Positions 29,413 to 33,700 of a DNA stretch of 33,700 nt are shown here, piece after piece. A program made the translations under genes and the position numbers. The DNA is from an uncultured Oceanospirillaceae bacterium (GTDB lineage: Bacteria > Pseudomonadota > Gammaproteobacteria > Pseudomonadales > Balneatricaceae). The notes under the pieces are model-generated. The model was not told the origin of the DNA and did no database searches. It saw only the letters and a program-made list of their open reading frames with translations. The DNA lies in contig CAJXNY010000048.1 in NCBI GenBank assembly GCA_913057435.1, forward strand, positions 1 to 33,700, written 5' to 3'. Numbering within the stretch: position 1 is the stretch's first letter; each line of letters starts with the position of its first letter.

Positions 29413-30957
29413 ATGCAGCAACTGAATCCATCTGAGATCAGTGAGATTCTCAAGAAGCGCATCGAAAAGCTGGATGTGTCTTCTGAAGCCCGAAATGAGG
29501 GCACTATCGTCAGCGTATCCGATGGCATCATTCTGATCCACGGTCTGGCTGACGTAATGTACGGGGAGATGATTGAATTCCCTGGCGGCGTTTACGGTAT
29601 GGCACTTAACCTGGAGCGTGACTCCGTTGGTTCTGTTGTACTGGGTGATTACCAGGGTCTGGTAGAGGGTATGACTGCGCGTTGTACTGGCCGTATCCTG
29701 GAAGTGCCGGTTGGCCCTGAATTGCTGGGTCGTGTAGTGGACTGTCTGGGTAACGCAATCGACGGTAAAGGTCCGATTGACGCTAAACTGACTGACGCTG
29801 TCGAGAAAGTTGCACCTGGTGTAATCGAACGTCAGTCTGTTGATCAGCCAGTACAGCTCGGTCTGAAAGCAGTCGATGCCATGGTACCTGTTGGTCGTGG
29901 TCAGCGTGAGCTGATCATCGGTGACCGTCAGACCGGTAAGTCTGCGATTGCGATCGACGCTATCATCAACCAGAAAGGCACTGGCGTTAAGTGTATCTAC
30001 GTGGCGATTGGACAGAAACAGTCCACTATTTCCAACGTAGTACGCAAGCTGGAAGAGCACGGCGCGATGGATCACACCATCGTTGTTGCTGCAGGTGCTT
30101 CCGACCCGGCAGCCATGCAGTTCCTGGCGCCGTACGCCGGTTGTGCGATGGGTGAATACTTCCGTGACCGCGGTGAAGATGCTCTGATTGTGTTTGATGA
30201 CCTGACTAAACAGGCATGGGCATACCGTCAGATTTCTCTGCTGTTGCGCCGTCCGCCAGGCCGTGAAGCCTACCCGGGTGACGTATTCTACTTGCACTCC
30301 CGTCTGCTGGAACGTGCATCCCGCGTTAACGCTGACTACGTTGAGAAGTTTACCAACGGTGAAGTTAAGGGCCAGACTGGTTCCCTGACCGCACTGCCGA
30401 TCATCGAAACTCAGGGTGGTGATGTATCCGCGTTCGTACCAACGAACGTTATCTCCATCACTGATGGTCAGATCTTCCTGGAAACGGACCTGTTTAATGC
30501 CGGTATCCGTCCAGCGATCAATGCTGGTCTGTCTGTATCCCGTGTAGGTGGTGCAGCCCAGACCAAGATCATCAAGAAACTGGGTGGTGGTATTCGTCTG
30601 GCGCTGGCGCAGTATCGTGAGCTGGCTGCGTTTGCGCAGTTCGCTTCTGATCTGGATGAAGCGACCCGTGCTCAGCTTGAACACGGTCAGCGTGTAACCG
30701 AGTTGATGAAGCAGAAACAGTACACACCAATGTCCGTCGCGGACATGGGTCTGAGCCTGTACGCTGCCAACGAAGGTTTCCTGAACGACGTAGATCTGAA
30801 CAAGATTCTGGACTTTGAAGCGGCCCTGATCGCGTACTTCAACAGCGAACACGCTGCTCTGATGGCGAAGATCGGCGAGTCCGGCACCTACGGTGACGAC
30901 ATCGCTGCAGAATTCAAAGCTGGCATTGAAAAGTTCAAGTCTACCCAAACTTGGTAA
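29413..30957 (+). CDS. atpA: ATP synthase F1 subunit alpha
   Basis: A non-catalytic nucleotide-binding subunit of the F1 hexamer. It starts [20 protein letters not shown]. The P-loop is GDRQTGKS (170-177). The arginine finger that completes the neighbouring beta active site is in [12 protein letters not shown]. The Walker B strand is [17 protein letters not shown]. Length 514, E. coli 513. AGG(AAT) lies before the ATG. A 78-base gap with a strong hairpin separates it from atpG. Confidence 0.98.
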   Translation: MQQLNPSEISEILKKRIEKLDVSSEARNEGTIVSVSDGIILIHGLADVMYGEMIEFPGGVYGMALNLERDSVGSVVLGDYQGLVEGMTARCTGRILEVPVGPELLGRVVDCLGNAIDGKGPIDAKLTDAVEKVAPGVIERQSVDQPVQLGLKAVDAMVPVGRGQRELIIGDRQTGKSAIAIDAIINQKGTGVKCIYVAIGQKQSTISNVVRKLEEHGAMDHTIVVAAGASDPAAMQFLAPYAGCAMGEYFRDRGEDALIVFDDLTKQAWAYRQISLLLRRPPGREAYPGDVFYLHSRLLERASRVNADYVEKFTNGEVKGQTGSLTALPIIETQGGDVSAFVPTNVISITDGQIFLETDLFNAGIRPAINAGLSVSRVGGAAQTKIIKKLGGGIRLALAQYRELAAFAQFASDLDEATRAQLEHGQRVTELMKQKQYTPMSVADMGLSLYAANEGFLNDVDLNKILDFEAALIAYFNSEHAALMAKIGESGTYGDDIAAEFKAGIEKFKSTQTW

Positions 30958-30976
30958 TTACTCAGTTATGAGTACG

Positions 30977-31005
30977 TGGCCTGGGCGGGGCAACCCGCCA
31001 GGCCA
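30977..31005 (+). other. GC-rich hairpin between atpA and atpG
   Basis: TGGCCTGG (30977-30984), one bulged G, CGGG, loop GCAA, then CCCG and CCAGGCCA (30998-31005). The stem is 12 bp with a GNRA-type loop and no T run after it. It is likely a pause, processing or stability element, not a terminator, since atpG must be transcribed through it. Confidence 0.8.
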
Positions 31006-31035
31006 GACGCTAAGTAAGGTTAAATAGGCGGAACT

Positions 31036-33313
<2,278 letters not shown>

Positions 33314-33350
33314 TTGTTCTTCGTAGACTCACCTTTAAGAGGTAATAAAC

Positions 33351-33650
33351 ATGGCTATGACTGTTCATTGCGACATCGTAAGTGCCGAAGAAGAGATCTT
33401 CTCTGGTCTTATCGAGTTCGTATCGGTAACAGGTAGCCTGGGTGACCTGGGTATTTACCCAGGTCACGCTCCGCTTCTGACGGAACTGAAACCAGGCCCT
33501 GTCGAACTGCGTAAGCAGGGCGGCGAGCAGGATATTTTCTACGTATCCGGCGGCTTCTTCGAGGTTCAGGCACATAAGATTTCGATCTTGGCCGACACTG
33601 CACTGCGTGCAAGTGACCTCAACGAAGCGTCTGCTCAGGAAGCGCAGAAA
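33351..33650 (+). CDS. atpC: ATP synthase F1 subunit epsilon, truncated by contig end
   Basis: The first 100 codons of epsilon, which binds gamma and can inhibit ATP hydrolysis. The N-terminal beta-sandwich is clear: [37 protein letters not shown] and [11 protein letters not shown]. The C-terminal helical hairpin is only begun ([14 protein letters not shown]). E. coli epsilon has 139 residues. The frame runs on into adapter as [16 protein letters not shown], so the end is artificial. AGAGG lies about ten bases before the ATG. It is last in the atp operon. Confidence 0.95.
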
Positions 33651-33700
33651 CTGTCTCTTATACACATCTCCGAGCCCACGAGACCGAGGCTGATCTCGTA
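33651..33700 (+). other. Illumina Nextera i7 adapter (artefact)
   Basis: Not genomic. It reads as the reverse complement of the Tn5 mosaic end, CTGTCTCTTATACACATCT (33651-33669), the read-2 segment CCGAGCCCACGAGAC (33670-33684), an 8-base index CGAGGCTG (33685-33692) and the start of the P7 oligo ATCTCGTA (33693-33700). From memory the index matches Nextera index 710. Confidence 0.98.

Noticed and set aside
29236-30948. 570-codon open frame on the minus strand opposite atpA
   Set aside because: Mirror frame produced by strong codon bias of a highly expressed gene; atpA is unmistakable on the plus strand and the antisense protein has no recognisable motif.

Overview
The window is one bacterial contig of conserved chromosomal housekeeping genes. 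It is capped at both ends by untrimmed Illumina Nextera adapter (1-51 and 33651-33700), so genuine genome covers 52-33650, and the two terminal genes (dprA, atpC) are cut by the assembly rather than by biology. Gene content and protein sequences (AtpD, AtpE and GyrB close to the E. coli/Pseudomonas forms, trkA next to trkH, chromosomal parAB, glyQ/glyS as separate subunits) point to a gammaproteobacterium, most likely a marine Oceanospirillales-type organism. The genus cannot be fixed from sequence alone.

Layout. 52-6395: dprA (minus, partial) faces away from def-fmt-rsmB-trkA-trkH (translation-initiation formylation, 16S rRNA methylation, K+ uptake). 6625-9674: glyQ-glyS, closed by a strong terminator. 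9760-9775: a near-perfect parS centromere site lying between the glyS and gyrB terminators. 9829-16095: the classical dnaA-dnaN-recF-gyrB replication operon on the minus strand. 16096-16599: a non-coding region with DnaA boxes (Pseudomonas-type origin position). 16600-20803: rpmH-rnpA-yidC, then mnmE-trxC, on the plus strand; yidD, usually between rnpA and yidC, is absent. 20896-21663: an unrecognised lipoprotein gene on the minus strand. 21664-22312: a second non-coding region with DnaA boxes and a 120-bp block of 81% A+T, immediately upstream of mnmG (gidA), the Vibrio/E. coli-type origin position. 22313-26527: mnmG-rsmG-parA-parB. 26747-33650: the F1Fo ATP synthase operon atpIBEFHAGDC from its own sigma-70-like promoter.

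How it works together. The window holds the core of origin biology: initiator (DnaA), clamp (DnaN), gyrase B, two candidate origin regions, ParA/ParB and a parS site, with ribosome/tRNA modification, membrane-protein insertion and ATP synthesis genes that are commonly kept near the origin.

The most useful biological question is which of the two DnaA-box regions is the working oriC. Hand-counted G/C on plus-strand genes stays C-rich up to mnmE and becomes G-rich from mnmG onward, so the skew switch and the AT-rich block both favour the mnmG-side region, although gene polarity flips at the dnaA-rpmH gap. I see no phage, insertion sequence, CRISPR, defence or biosynthetic system here, and no previously undescribed system. 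The real oddities are the adapter caps, the dual origin-like architecture, the missing yidD, several unexplained intergenic hairpins and the unrecognised lipoprotein.
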